From the NCBI RefSeq assembly GCF_001704155.1, contig NZ_CP016294.1, positions 477,001 to 541,000 of the forward strand: a DNA stretch of 64,000 bases, given 5' to 3'. The stretch comes from Stenotrophomonas rhizophila. Lineage in GTDB: Bacteria > Pseudomonadota > Gammaproteobacteria > Xanthomonadales > Xanthomonadaceae. Under the pieces are notes generated by a model, which saw only the letters and a list, made by a program, of their open reading frames with translations, searched no databases and was not told the DNA's origin. This document shows positions 26,620 through 33,224 of the stretch, piece by piece; position 1 is the stretch's first letter, and every line of letters begins with the position of its first letter. The position numbers and the translations under genes are program-made.

Positions 26620-26912
26620 CAGTGAACCCCCGGTGCGCTGTCGCAGTCGCCATGCAGCCATGCGAAGAAGCGCTGGGCTTCGCCGTGGGCGAGCAGGAAG
26701 ATCGATTGGCCAACCTGCAGGGCATGTTCTGCGGCAGGGCGGATCACATGGGAATAAGCCGCCACCATGGACACAACTACATTCGACTCGGCGTGTACGC
26801 AGGAGACGAACACGCAGTTCTTATCGGTCGACGCGCGGACGACGATGCCGGGGCTGGCCGAGGCCAGGTCGATGACCGGGCGGAGGTTGGAGGCTGATTG
26901 GTGCTTGCCCAT
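26619..26912 (-). CDS. phage hypothetical protein
   Basis: 97 residues (LRPVIDLASASPGIVVRASTDKNCVFVSCVHAESNVVVSMVAAYSHVIRPAAEHALQVGQSIFLLAHGEAQRFFAWLHG). It has a compact alpha/beta look and two cysteines. No family is recognised. The start overlaps the neighbour upstream and the stop overlaps the neighbour downstream. Confidence 0.6.
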   Translation of the reverse strand: MGKHQSASNLRPVIDLASASPGIVVRASTDKNCVFVSCVHAESNVVVSMVAAYSHVIRPAAEHALQVGQSIFLLAHGEAQRFFAWLHGDCDSAPGVH

Positions 26913-27151
26913 CACTGCGCCTCCGTGCTGTCGGTGGGCGGCGTGCGCCCCGCTGCAATGGTGGCGGTGATGGCGTCGAGCACGTCGCCCAGCGTGAGCG
27001 CGAGGACGGGCTTGCCGTTGGCGAGCAGTCGGGCGGTGAGGGCCTGATACTCGTCGTGGCGCCACTCTGTGGTGTCAGCGATAAATCCGATAACGAAGGC
27101 GAGCTGCCGCAGGGGGCTGTCGCTGGACGCGGTTGGGGCGTCATTACTCAT
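26912..27151 (-). CDS. phage hypothetical protein, first gene after the RNA region
   Basis: 79 residues (PLRQLAFVIGFIADTTEWRHDEYQALTARLLANGKPVLALTLGDVLDAITATIAAGRTPP). The frame is open upstream to 27499, but that part overlies the structured RNA segment. ATG at 27151 is the more economical start. It would be the first gene controlled by that segment. Confidence 0.6.
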   Translation of the reverse strand: MSNDAPTASSDSPLRQLAFVIGFIADTTEWRHDEYQALTARLLANGKPVLALTLGDVLDAITATIAAGRTPPTDSTEAQ

Positions 27152-27189
27152 GGTGCGCATACTCCATCGTGTCGAGGAGTCCGCCACCG

Positions 27190-27392
27190 CCGAGACCAAT
27201 CGGGGGTGGTGGACGACGCGGAGTTGGTCTACCGGGGATATGCGCAACCCGGCGGAGCCGAGGCTCCCACCGCGCCGCCCACCATAAGAAGGCTGGGGGC
27301 ACACGCGCCCGGCACGCAGCTCGGGCACGAAAAAAGCGCCTGCTGGTGACATTGGCGCTTTCGCGCGCATTTCGTTCGGGAGACCAATCCCG
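27190..27392 (-). ncRNA. P4 CI / C4-like antisense RNA immunity region (candidate)
   Basis: Read on the minus strand, two hairpins present the same loop TTGGTC: CGGGA-TTGGTC-TCCCG (27391-27376) and CCGA-TTGGTC-TCGG (27203-27190). Both share the 10-mer GATTGGTCTC. Between them AGACCAAC (27230-27223) is complementary to the loops. This seqA-seqB-seqC order matches P4 immunity, where CI RNA pairs with flanking leader sequences to stop early transcription, and C4 RNA of P1. The overlying open frame (PAGAFFVPELRAGRVCPQPSYGGRRGGSLGSAGLR) resembles conserved phage Ash-type translations of such loci. A terminator lies inside the region; unlike P4, it precedes seqB. Confidence 0.55.
27330..27361 (-). 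terminator. intrinsic terminator inside early-operon leader
   Basis: On the minus strand AAGCGCC (27360-27354), a 13-base loop, then GGCGCTT (27340-27334), followed by four further T. It sits between the first TTGGTC hairpin and the complementary segment, so it is placed to make transcription of the replication genes conditional. Confidence 0.7.
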
Positions 27393-27495
27393 GTCGCCGA
27401 ATTGGCGGCGACGTGTGAATAGTTGCTCCGTCCGTGGGCAGGTGTCAAGGGGATTTGATGGGATTTGATGGGAGCGGGCGACAGGCTGTGAGCGT

Positions 27496-27702
27496 TCATG
27501 CGCGCACCACGGCAGAGGCGTAGCCAGCCAGAACCTCGAAGGCACCACCGGCGGCAATGTGCGCGTCAACGTCCGCCCGCAGCTCAGCGGCCTCGCGTTG
27601 CTTCTCGGCGAACGAGACGTGCTTTTCCCTGGCAGGCGTCGCAACAAGCACGGGGGCCATTGCCGTCGCCCAGCCGTCGCGGTGTGTTTTCTGAATGGTC
27701 AC
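27496..27702 (-). CDS. small phage protein
   Basis: 68 residues, helical (REKHVSFAEKQREAAELRADVDAHIAAGGAFEVLAGYASAVVRA). The GTG start at 27702 overlaps the stop of the 18-codon gene upstream (GTGA). It lies upstream of the structured RNA region. Unknown function. Confidence 0.5.
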   Translation of the reverse strand: MTIQKTHRDGWATAMAPVLVATPAREKHVSFAEKQREAAELRADVDAHIAAGGAFEVLAGYASAVVRA

Positions 27703-27755
27703 GCGCAGTGCTCCTGCACCGGCGGCCGAGCCGCCGGGTTGGTTGTGTAGGACAT
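27699..27755 (-). CDS. 18-residue peptide in early operon
   Basis: The frame reads MSYTTNPAARPPVQEHCA, with a GAGAGG site before ATG at 27755 and a stop overlapping the next GTG start. The ribosome site and overlap support translation, perhaps only to couple the next gene. Confidence 0.35.
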   Translation of the reverse strand: MSYTTNPAARPPVQEHCA

Positions 27756-27768
27756 CGGTACGCCTCTC

Positions 27769-28110
27769 TTAGGCGTGGGGTTGCGCGCCGTGTTCGGTCG
27801 CGGCCTCGACCGCATCCAGCAGGTCGAGCTGGTTCCATCCCCTGTCTTGCTTCCATGCCTGGTGCAGCTGGGCGCGCAGGAAGCCCGGCGTGGGCGGCAG
27901 CTCGCTGGGCAACGCGCTGGGCACGCCGCTTGGGCTGGCAATCCCTGTCAGCTCGGAATGTCCGCTGTAGCTGGCACAACAGACAGGGTTCTCACACACG
28001 TAGGCGTCGTTGCGCAGGAACTTGTGCGCCAGCGAGCTGGTGCGCTTGATGAGACGGCTCCCGCAGGCCTCGCAGGAGAAAACGGCACGGCCTCCCAGCG
28101 GCGAACTCAC
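27769..28110 (-). CDS. Ogr/Delta-type zinc finger transcription activator
   Basis: 113 residues. Residues 13-53 show the Ogr/Delta pattern: CEACGSRLIKRTS-x10-YVCENPVCCASYSGHSEL, four zinc cysteines with an RTS between. Ogr of P2 and Delta of P4 activate P2 late promoters. In P2, ogr is beside the tail genes; here it is in the early replication operon, and no late operon survives. It could therefore act on a co-resident helper phage. The C-terminal 50 residues are an extension beyond typical Ogr length. Confidence 0.72.
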   Translation of the reverse strand: MSSPLGGRAVFSCEACGSRLIKRTSSLAHKFLRNDAYVCENPVCCASYSGHSELTGIASPSGVPSALPSELPPTPGFLRAQLHQAWKQDRGWNQLDLLDAVEAATEHGAQPHA

Positions 28111-28364
28111 GGGCTTTTCCTACGCGCGGGTTTGCTGGGATTTGTGCAAGAATTGGGGTCGGGCTTGATGCCAAGCGCAACGGCAGCAGCGTGGGACTTC
28201 CCATAGTTCCCCTTGCCAATACCGCGCAGGGCGTCATTCACCGCATGCCGGCAGAGATTGTTCTGCTTGGTAAAAGCGATGACCGTGACGCCGTTATCGC
28301 GCAGCCACTGCCGGGCTTCGTCCGGTGTACGCAGCTTCGGTTTGGCGGTCCGTTTGGCCTTCAT
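28107..28364 (-). CDS. phage DNA-binding protein, first gene of early operon
   Basis: 85 residues, basic: TPDEARQWLRDNGVTVIAFTKQNNLCRHAVNDALRGIGKGNYGKSHAAAVALGIKP. It contains a helix-turn-helix-like centre and a GKSHAAAVALG tail seen in P2-like phage regulators. It is opposite the repressor and so occupies the Cro/Cox position. The stop overlaps the Ogr start. The ATG is 30 bases after the -10 of the leftward promoter. Confidence 0.6.
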   Translation of the reverse strand: MKAKRTAKPKLRTPDEARQWLRDNGVTVIAFTKQNNLCRHAVNDALRGIGKGNYGKSHAAAVALGIKPDPNSCTNPSKPARRKSP

Positions 28365-28393
28365 TCCGTTTCCCCTGTGTAAAAGCTGCGTGA

Positions 28394-28422
28394 ATCTTGG
28401 TGAAGTTAACTGCACCTGTCAA
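28394..28422 (-). promoter_or_regulatory. early leftward promoter
   Basis: On the minus strand, TTGACA (28422-28417), a 17-base spacer and CAAGAT (28399-28394) in front of the early operon. The -35 is perfect and the -10 weak, which suits activator or repressor control. The repressor start at 28435 is only 13 bases away, so repressor binding here would cover both promoters. Confidence 0.55.
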
Positions 28423-28434
28423 GGGGGTTTTCAA

Positions 28435-28863
28435 GTGTCTGTGGGTACAAGGCTGAAGGAAGAAAGGAAGCGACTGGGTCTGACTCAGGAAGCCATGGCA
28501 GCGGCCTGCGGAGTGGCCAAGCGGACCCAGATCCTGTTCGAGCAGGACGCGCACCTGCCCGGCGGCGCCTACTTCGTGGAAAGCGACAAACTTGGCGTGG
28601 ACGTGACCTACCTGCTGGTCGGACGGCGCGAGCGCATGAGCGAAGCCGACGCAGAGTTGCTTCAAATCTGGCGAGAAGCGACACCGCACGCGCGGGGCGC
28701 GGCGATGGCCGCGCTGTACGTCCAGGCCAAAGACGCCGGCGCCGCGCCTCGCACGAGTTTCCCCAATGCCACCATTGGCCAGCAGTTGAGCGGCGACGTT
28801 GACCTGCGCGGACAGAAGATCGTGGTCAAGCGCGCCAAGGCAGCGAAAAAGCCGCACGCATAG
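28435..28863 (+). CDS. phage repressor (XRE family)
   Basis: 142 residues with an N-terminal helix-turn-helix (GTRLKEERKRLGLTQEAMAAACGVAKRTQILFEQDAHLPGGAYFVESDKLGVDVTYLLVG) and a basic C-terminal tail (KIVVKRAKAAKKPHA). There is no LexA-type protease domain, so induction would not be by direct self-cleavage. The GTG start has AGGGGG seven bases upstream; the frame is open farther, but only into the operator region. It faces the early operon and probably maintains lysogeny together with the RNA region. Confidence 0.75.
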   Translation: MSVGTRLKEERKRLGLTQEAMAAACGVAKRTQILFEQDAHLPGGAYFVESDKLGVDVTYLLVGRRERMSEADAELLQIWREATPHARGAAMAALYVQAKDAGAAPRTSFPNATIGQQLSGDVDLRGQKIVVKRAKAAKKPHA

Positions 28864-28942
28864 CCTCACCCCAAGCTCTATTCAGGCCGCTATTACCCGC
28901 GCATGTGGCGCCGGTGTGGCGCGCGATAGAGAGTGAAGGACT

Positions 28943-29215
28943 ATGGGTTGCAGTGGTGGTGCGGAGCGTGGTGCGGTGACGTGCGGTTGCAGCGGTCAAA
29001 CCGTGTTTGAAGGGGCCGTGATCGGCCAGGTGTTCACGGGTGACGTGCAGATGCAGTGCCCCCTCGCAGAGCGACAACGCGCCGCCTGCATCGAAGAACC
29101 AAGAAGGGCGCCCACGGAAACGGGGCGCCCTTTGTCCACTGCACTCATTGCTGTGGCGATCTGGCAGGCATCGCCGTACGCGCGGAACGGGCTGTCCGGC
29201 AGCGCGCTGCGGTAG
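28943..29215 (+). CDS. possible small cysteine-containing protein at deletion junction
   Basis: A 90-codon frame with a GAAGGA site before ATG 28943 (MGCSGGAERGAVTCGCSGQTVFEGAVIGQVFTGDVQMQC). Its second half crosses a hairpin (GGGCGCCC at 29106-29113 and 29123-29130, then TTT) and the truncated scaffold gene on the other strand. The true gene may have ended near the hairpin and been fused to foreign sequence by the deletion. Low confidence. Confidence 0.3.
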   Translation: MGCSGGAERGAVTCGCSGQTVFEGAVIGQVFTGDVQMQCPLAERQRAACIEEPRRAPTETGRPLSTALIAVAIWQASPYARNGLSGSALR

Positions 29216-29370
29216 TGCTCCACCCAGATCCGGGCGCCATAGACCTCGGGGTCGTAGGTTTCGGCCATTTCCACGATCTGCTGGCGCTCGATCACGCGGC
29301 CATCGGTGGTGGCGCCTTCGACAGCCACGCGGAAGAACTGGGAACGCTTCTTGTCGGTCTTGCTGGCCAT
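28996..29370 (-). pseudogene. truncated P2 gpO-like capsid scaffolding/protease gene
   Basis: From ATG 29370 the first ~68 residues (SQFFRVAVEGATTDGRVIERQQIVEMAETYDPEVYGARIWVEHYRSALPDSPFRAYGDA) match the N-terminus of P2-type scaffold protein O. After about 29166 the frame continues into unrelated low-complexity sequence to 28996. The protease and scaffold core is missing. In P2, genes O-N-M-L and the rest follow on this strand; here the repressor region follows instead, so the late operon was deleted at this point. Confidence 0.75.
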
Positions 29371-29525
29371 CTCGCCCTCGGCTGGTATCAGTGCGCATCG
29401 GTTGTCGATGCGATGACCCATGTTCGGGCGAGGAATATGTTGCGGCAACGCGAAGAGCGTGTAAGCGCATGATCTACGTGGGTTTTTGACTGTCGCGCGC
29501 GCGAGGCGACAGGCAACCTGTAAAG

Positions 29526-31283
29526 GTGCAAAGCGTAGCCGAAAAACTCAACGTAGATCCCCGTCGCCAGGCAAAGTTTTTGTACTGGATGGGCTGGCGC
29601 ATCTGCGATATCTGCGAGCTGATCGGTGAGAAGGAAAAGACCGTTCACAGCTGGAAGGCGCGCGACGAATGGGACCGTGCCGATACCGTGGAGCGTGTTG
29701 GCGGCGCCTTGGAGGCGCGGCTCGCAATCCTGATCCATAAGGAAGGCAAGACCGGCGGCGACTTCAAAGAGATCGACTTGCTCCACCGGCAGCTGGAGCG
29801 GCAGGCCCGCATCCAGCGCTACCAGGGCGGTGGCAACGAGACGGACCTGAACCCAGCGGTCGCCAACCGCAACGCTGGCCCGAAGAAGAAGGCCCGCAAG
29901 AACGAGTTCAGCGAAGAGGAAGTGGAACGGCTGCAGCAGGCGTTCCTCGACGGGTGCTTCGATTACCAGCGCGACTGGTACCGCGCCGGCAGCGAGCGCA
30001 CACGCGTAATCCTCAAGTCGCGGCAGATTGGCGCCACCTACTACTTTGCCCGCGAGGCGCTGATCGACGCGCTGATCAGCGGCCGTAACCAGATCTTCCT
30101 GAGCGCATCCAAGAGTCAGGCGCACATCTTCCTGGGCTACATGCGTGGGTTCGTGCGCGAGGTGCTCGACCGTGACCTCACAGGCGATCCAATCGTCCTG
30201 GCCAACGGCGCTGAGCTGTTCTTCCTGGGCACCAACGCACGCACCGCGCAGGGCTACCACGGGAACTTCTACTTCGACGAATTCTTCTGGACCTACGGCT
30301 TCAACCAGCTGAACAAGGTCGCCAGCGGCATGGCGATGCACAAGAAGTGGCGCAAGACCTACTTCAGCACGCCATCCACCATGGCGCACGAAGCCTACGA
30401 TTTCTGGACGGGCGAGCGTTTCAACAAGGGCAAGCCGACCTCCCAGCAGGTATCGATCGATGTCAGCCACGGGCGGCTCGGCAGTGGCCGGCAGTGCGAG
30501 GACGCCATCTGGCGCCAGATCGTCACAGTGCTCGACGCAGCCGACCGAGGCTGCGACCTGTTCGACGTGGCTGAGCTGCGGCGCGACTACAGCGCCGAGG
30601 AATTCGCCAACCTGCTGATGTGCGAATTCGTGGACGACAGCGCCAGCGTGTTTCCACTCACCATGCTGCAGCCGTGCCAGGTCGACAGCTGGGTGGAATG
30701 GGCCGGCGACTTCAGCCCTTTCGCCATGCGCCCCTACGGCGACCGCGCGGTTTGGATCGGGTACGACCCGGCCGAGACGGGCGACAGCGCCGGCATCGTG
30801 GTGGTTGCGCCCCCGCAGGTGCCGGGCGGCAAGTTCCGCGTCCTGGAGCGTCACCAGTTCAAGGGAATGGACTTCGCTGACCAGGCGGCGTTTATCCAGA
30901 AGGTGACCCAGCGCTACTGGGTCACCTATATCGGCATCGACGCCACCGGCATGGGCACGGGCGTGGCCCAGTTGGTGCGCCAGTTCTTCCCGGGGTTGAC
31001 CACCTTCAGCTACTCGCCCGAGGTGAAGACGCGACTGGTACTCAAGGCATTCGATGTCATCAAGAACGAGCGTCTGGAATACGACGCCGGCTGGACTGAC
31101 ATGACCCAGTCGCTGCTGGCCATCCAGAAGACCAGCACGGCCAGCGGCCGACAGACCACCTACACGGCGGGGCGCTCGCGCACGACCGGCCACGCTGATC
31201 TGGCGTGGGCGCTGCTGCATGCCCTGCAGAACGAACCGCTCGAAGGCGGCGCCGCCGCCCGCAGCACCATGGAGATTTTCTGA
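29526..31283 (+). CDS. P2 gpP-like large terminase (ATPase) subunit
   Basis: 585 residues. The N-terminal small helix-turn-helix (RRQAKFLYWMGWRICDICELIGEKEKTVHSWKARDEWD) matches gpP. The ATPase part (RTRVILKSRQIGATYYFAREAL, about residues 157-180) serves as Walker A, followed by a nuclease-like C-terminal part (VWIGYDPAETGDSAGIVVVAPP; DATGMGTGVAQLV). It cleaves and packages cos-type DNA. It is divergent from the scaffold gene as in P2. GTG 29526 matches the start of the family. It is intact, so the element keeps packaging functions. Confidence 0.88.
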   Translation: MQSVAEKLNVDPRRQAKFLYWMGWRICDICELIGEKEKTVHSWKARDEWDRADTVERVGGALEARLAILIHKEGKTGGDFKEIDLLHRQLERQARIQRYQGGGNETDLNPAVANRNAGPKKKARKNEFSEEEVERLQQAFLDGCFDYQRDWYRAGSERTRVILKSRQIGATYYFAREALIDALISGRNQIFLSASKSQAHIFLGYMRGFVREVLDRDLTGDPIVLANGAELFFLGTNARTAQGYHGNFYFDEFFWTYGFNQLNKVASGMAMHKKWRKTYFSTPSTMAHEAYDFWTGERFNKGKPTSQQVSIDVSHGRLGSGRQCEDAIWRQIVTVLDAADRGCDLFDVAELRRDYSAEEFANLLMCEFVDDSASVFPLTMLQPCQVDSWVEWAGDFSPFAMRPYGDRAVWIGYDPAETGDSAGIVVVAPPQVPGGKFRVLERHQFKGMDFADQAAFIQKVTQRYWVTYIGIDATGMGTGVAQLVRQFFPGLTTFSYSPEVKTRLVLKAFDVIKNERLEYDAGWTDMTQSLLAIQKTSTASGRQTTYTAGRSRTTGHADLAWALLHALQNEPLEGGAAARSTMEIF

Positions 31284-32296
31284 TGATCGACACCGACCAG
31301 GGCGCTGTCACCGCGCCGGCAGGGCCCATCGAAGCGTTCACGTTCGGGGAGCCCACGCCGGTGCTGGAATCGCGCGGCATCCTCGACTACCTCGAATGCT
31401 GGCGCAACGGGCGCTACTACGAGCCGCCGGTGAACTTGCAGGGGCTGTCGAGGACCACGCGGGCAAACCCCTACCTCCAGAGCGGCCTGACCTTTAAGCG
31501 CAACATGCTGGTCAGCACGTTCGTCCCCCACAAGCTGATGAGCCGCGCCACCTTCGCGCAGCTGGCGTTGGACTACACCACCTTCGGCATGGCCTACGTG
31601 GAGCGTCGCAAGGCGCTTTCCGGAGCCGCGCATAGCCTGTCCGTGCCGCTGGCGCAGTACGTGCGCCGTGGCGTGGTGGAGGGCGAGTTCTTTCAGGTGC
31701 GGGCGGGCCGCATGGAGCATGAGTTCCCGGCCGGGCAGGTGTACCAGCTGCGGGAGTCCGATGCAGACCAAGAGGTGTACGGCCTTCCCGAGTGGATGCC
31801 GGCGGTGCAGGCCGCGCTGCTCAATGAGTCGGCCACGCTGTTCCGCCGCAAGTACTACAACAACGGCTCGCACGCCGGCTTCATCCTGTACCTGACCGAC
31901 TCCCAGGCGGAATCGTCCGACGTAACCGGCCTGCGCGAGGCGCTCAAGGCGGCGCGTGGCCCTGGCAACTTCCGGAACCTGTTTGTGCACTCGCCCAACG
32001 GCAAGAAGGACGGCCTGCAGATCATTCCGGTGAGCGAGGTCGCGGCGAGGGATGAGTTCGCTAACATCAAGGGCGTGACGCGCGACGACATGCTGGCCGC
32101 GCTGCGTGTGCCTCCGCAGCTGCTTGGCATCGTGCCGCAGAATAGCGGCGGTTTCGGGTCTATTCGCGACGCGGCCACGGTGTGGGCTGCAATGGAGCTG
32201 GCGCCGTTGCAGACGCGAATGACCGCGATCAACGACTGGCTTGGCCAAGAGGTGATCCGCTTCGCTCCCTTTGAACTTGCACCGGCGGTGGCATGA
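31283..32296 (+). CDS. P2 gpQ-like portal protein (PBSX family)
   Basis: 337 residues from ATG 31283 (MIDTDQGAVTAPAGPIEAFTFGEPTPVLE). Portal signatures include YLECWRNGRYYEPPVNLQGLSRTTRANPYLQSGL, YVERRKALSGA and GVTRDDMLAALRVPPQLLGIVPQNSGGFGS. It forms the dodecameric head portal for DNA entry. The start overlaps the terminase stop and the stop overlaps the com-like gene. Full length compared with P2 Q (about 344). Confidence 0.88.
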   Translation: MIDTDQGAVTAPAGPIEAFTFGEPTPVLESRGILDYLECWRNGRYYEPPVNLQGLSRTTRANPYLQSGLTFKRNMLVSTFVPHKLMSRATFAQLALDYTTFGMAYVERRKALSGAAHSLSVPLAQYVRRGVVEGEFFQVRAGRMEHEFPAGQVYQLRESDADQEVYGLPEWMPAVQAALLNESATLFRRKYYNNGSHAGFILYLTDSQAESSDVTGLREALKAARGPGNFRNLFVHSPNGKKDGLQIIPVSEVAARDEFANIKGVTRDDMLAALRVPPQLLGIVPQNSGGFGSIRDAATVWAAMELAPLQTRMTAINDWLGQEVIRFAPFELAPAVA

Positions 32297-32535
32297 AGAA
32301 CCTGCGTTGTGGCGACTGCGCCAAGCTGCTGGCCAAGGCCGGCGGCGTCTATGAGATCCAGATCAAGTGCCCCCGCTGCGGGGTGCTGAACCACATGAAG
32401 GCCGAGAGCCTCCCCTCGGATCGCCGCGAGCGACCCCAAGAAGGCTCTACCCATGAAGAACGAATTGATCCACGGCGATGCCCTGACCGTCCTGCCGACC
32501 CTCCCGGCCGCCAGCTTCGACGCCCTCATCACTGA
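32293..32535 (+). CDS. Mu Com-like zinc finger translational regulator
   Basis: 80 residues; the first 40 (MKNLRCGDCAKLLAKAGGVYEIQIKCPRCGVLNHMKAES) match Mu Com with cysteines 6, 9, 26 and 29. Mu Com is an RNA-binding zinc protein that opens the mom mRNA for translation. Here the tail of the gene overlaps the start of a DNA methyltransferase gene by 83 bases, as com overlaps mom in Mu. The likely job is translational activation of that methyltransferase. Confidence 0.78.
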   Translation: MKNLRCGDCAKLLAKAGGVYEIQIKCPRCGVLNHMKAESLPSDRRERPQEGSTHEERIDPRRCPDRPADPPGRQLRRPHH

Positions 32536-33163
32536 CCCGCCCTACGCCAGCGGGGGCACACACGCATCGTCGCGGCAGCAGGCACCCCAGGTGAAGTACA
32601 TGCAAGGGGGCAAGGAGCAGCTGCACGCCGATTTCGTCGGCGATGAGCGCGACCAGCGCTCGCACCTGGCGTGGATGCGGTTGTGGCTGGCCGAGTGCAG
32701 CCGCGTGCTGAAGGACGGCGCGCCCGTGCTGCTGTTCACGGATTGGCGGCAGCTCCCGCTGACCACAGACGCGCTGCAATGTGCTGGCTTTACCTGGCGT
32801 GGCGTGGCGGTGTGGGACAAGACCGAGGGCGTGCGCCCGCAGCTGGGGCGCTTCCGCAACCAGGCCGAGTACGTGGTGTGGGGCAGCAAGGGCAACATGC
32901 CCTTGGGGCGGCGCGCACCGGTGCTGCCCGGCGTCATCCGTGAGGCGGTGAGAAAGGCCGACAAGCATCACATGACCGGCAAGCCGACCGACCTCATGCG
33001 GCAGTTGGTACGGATCTGCGAGGACGGTGGAAGGATTCTTGATCCGTTCGCTGGCTCGGGCACCACACTGGTAGCGGCGGATCTCGAGGGGTACAGCTGG
33101 ACTGGCATCGAGATGACCGGCCACTATCACGATGTCGCTAGGTCACGTCTGCTTAGGTCTTGA
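32453..33163 (+). CDS. phage DNA methyltransferase (DPPY type)
   Basis: 236 residues. The catalytic motif is DALITDPPYASGG near residues 23-35, and the SAM motif DPFAGSGTTLVAADLEGYSWTGIEM is near the C-terminus, so motif order is IV before I (beta class). DPPY indicates N6-adenine or N4-cytosine methylation. No cognate endonuclease is adjacent, so it is a solitary modifier, probably protecting element DNA. It is preceded and overlapped by the Com-like gene. The recognition sequence cannot be read from sequence. Confidence 0.85.
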   Translation: MKNELIHGDALTVLPTLPAASFDALITDPPYASGGTHASSRQQAPQVKYMQGGKEQLHADFVGDERDQRSHLAWMRLWLAECSRVLKDGAPVLLFTDWRQLPLTTDALQCAGFTWRGVAVWDKTEGVRPQLGRFRNQAEYVVWGSKGNMPLGRRAPVLPGVIREAVRKADKHHMTGKPTDLMRQLVRICEDGGRILDPFAGSGTTLVAADLEGYSWTGIEMTGHYHDVARSRLLRS

Positions 33164-33172
33164 GCTAGCGAC

Positions 33173-33208
33173 CGCTCGATGAACCACCTACGGGCGGTTC
33201 ATCGAGCG
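33173..33208. terminator. hairpin between convergent genes
   Basis: A perfect 13-bp stem (33173-33185 with 33196-33208) and 10-base loop, lying between the methyltransferase stop and the end of the ATPase gene. There is no T run on either strand, so it may act as a processing or weak bidirectional terminator. Confidence 0.5.
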
Positions 33209-33224
33209 CGTGTAGCGGTTTGAT

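Noticed and set aside
27144..27499. Long minus-strand protein frame over the structured RNA region
   Set aside because: The hairpin pairs, terminator and loop complementarity explain the conservation better. Translation of it is treated as incidental or as an Ash-type annotation artefact.
29491..29511. TGTCG-N11-CGACA as an Ogr/Delta late-promoter site
   Set aside because: P2 Ogr sites are TGT-N12-ACA centred near -55. Here the spacing is 15 between TGT and ACA, and the site is only 15 bases before the terminase start.
29388..31220. 610-codon minus-strand frame across the terminase
   Set aside because: Shadow of the well-supported terminase gene, with no recognisable motif.
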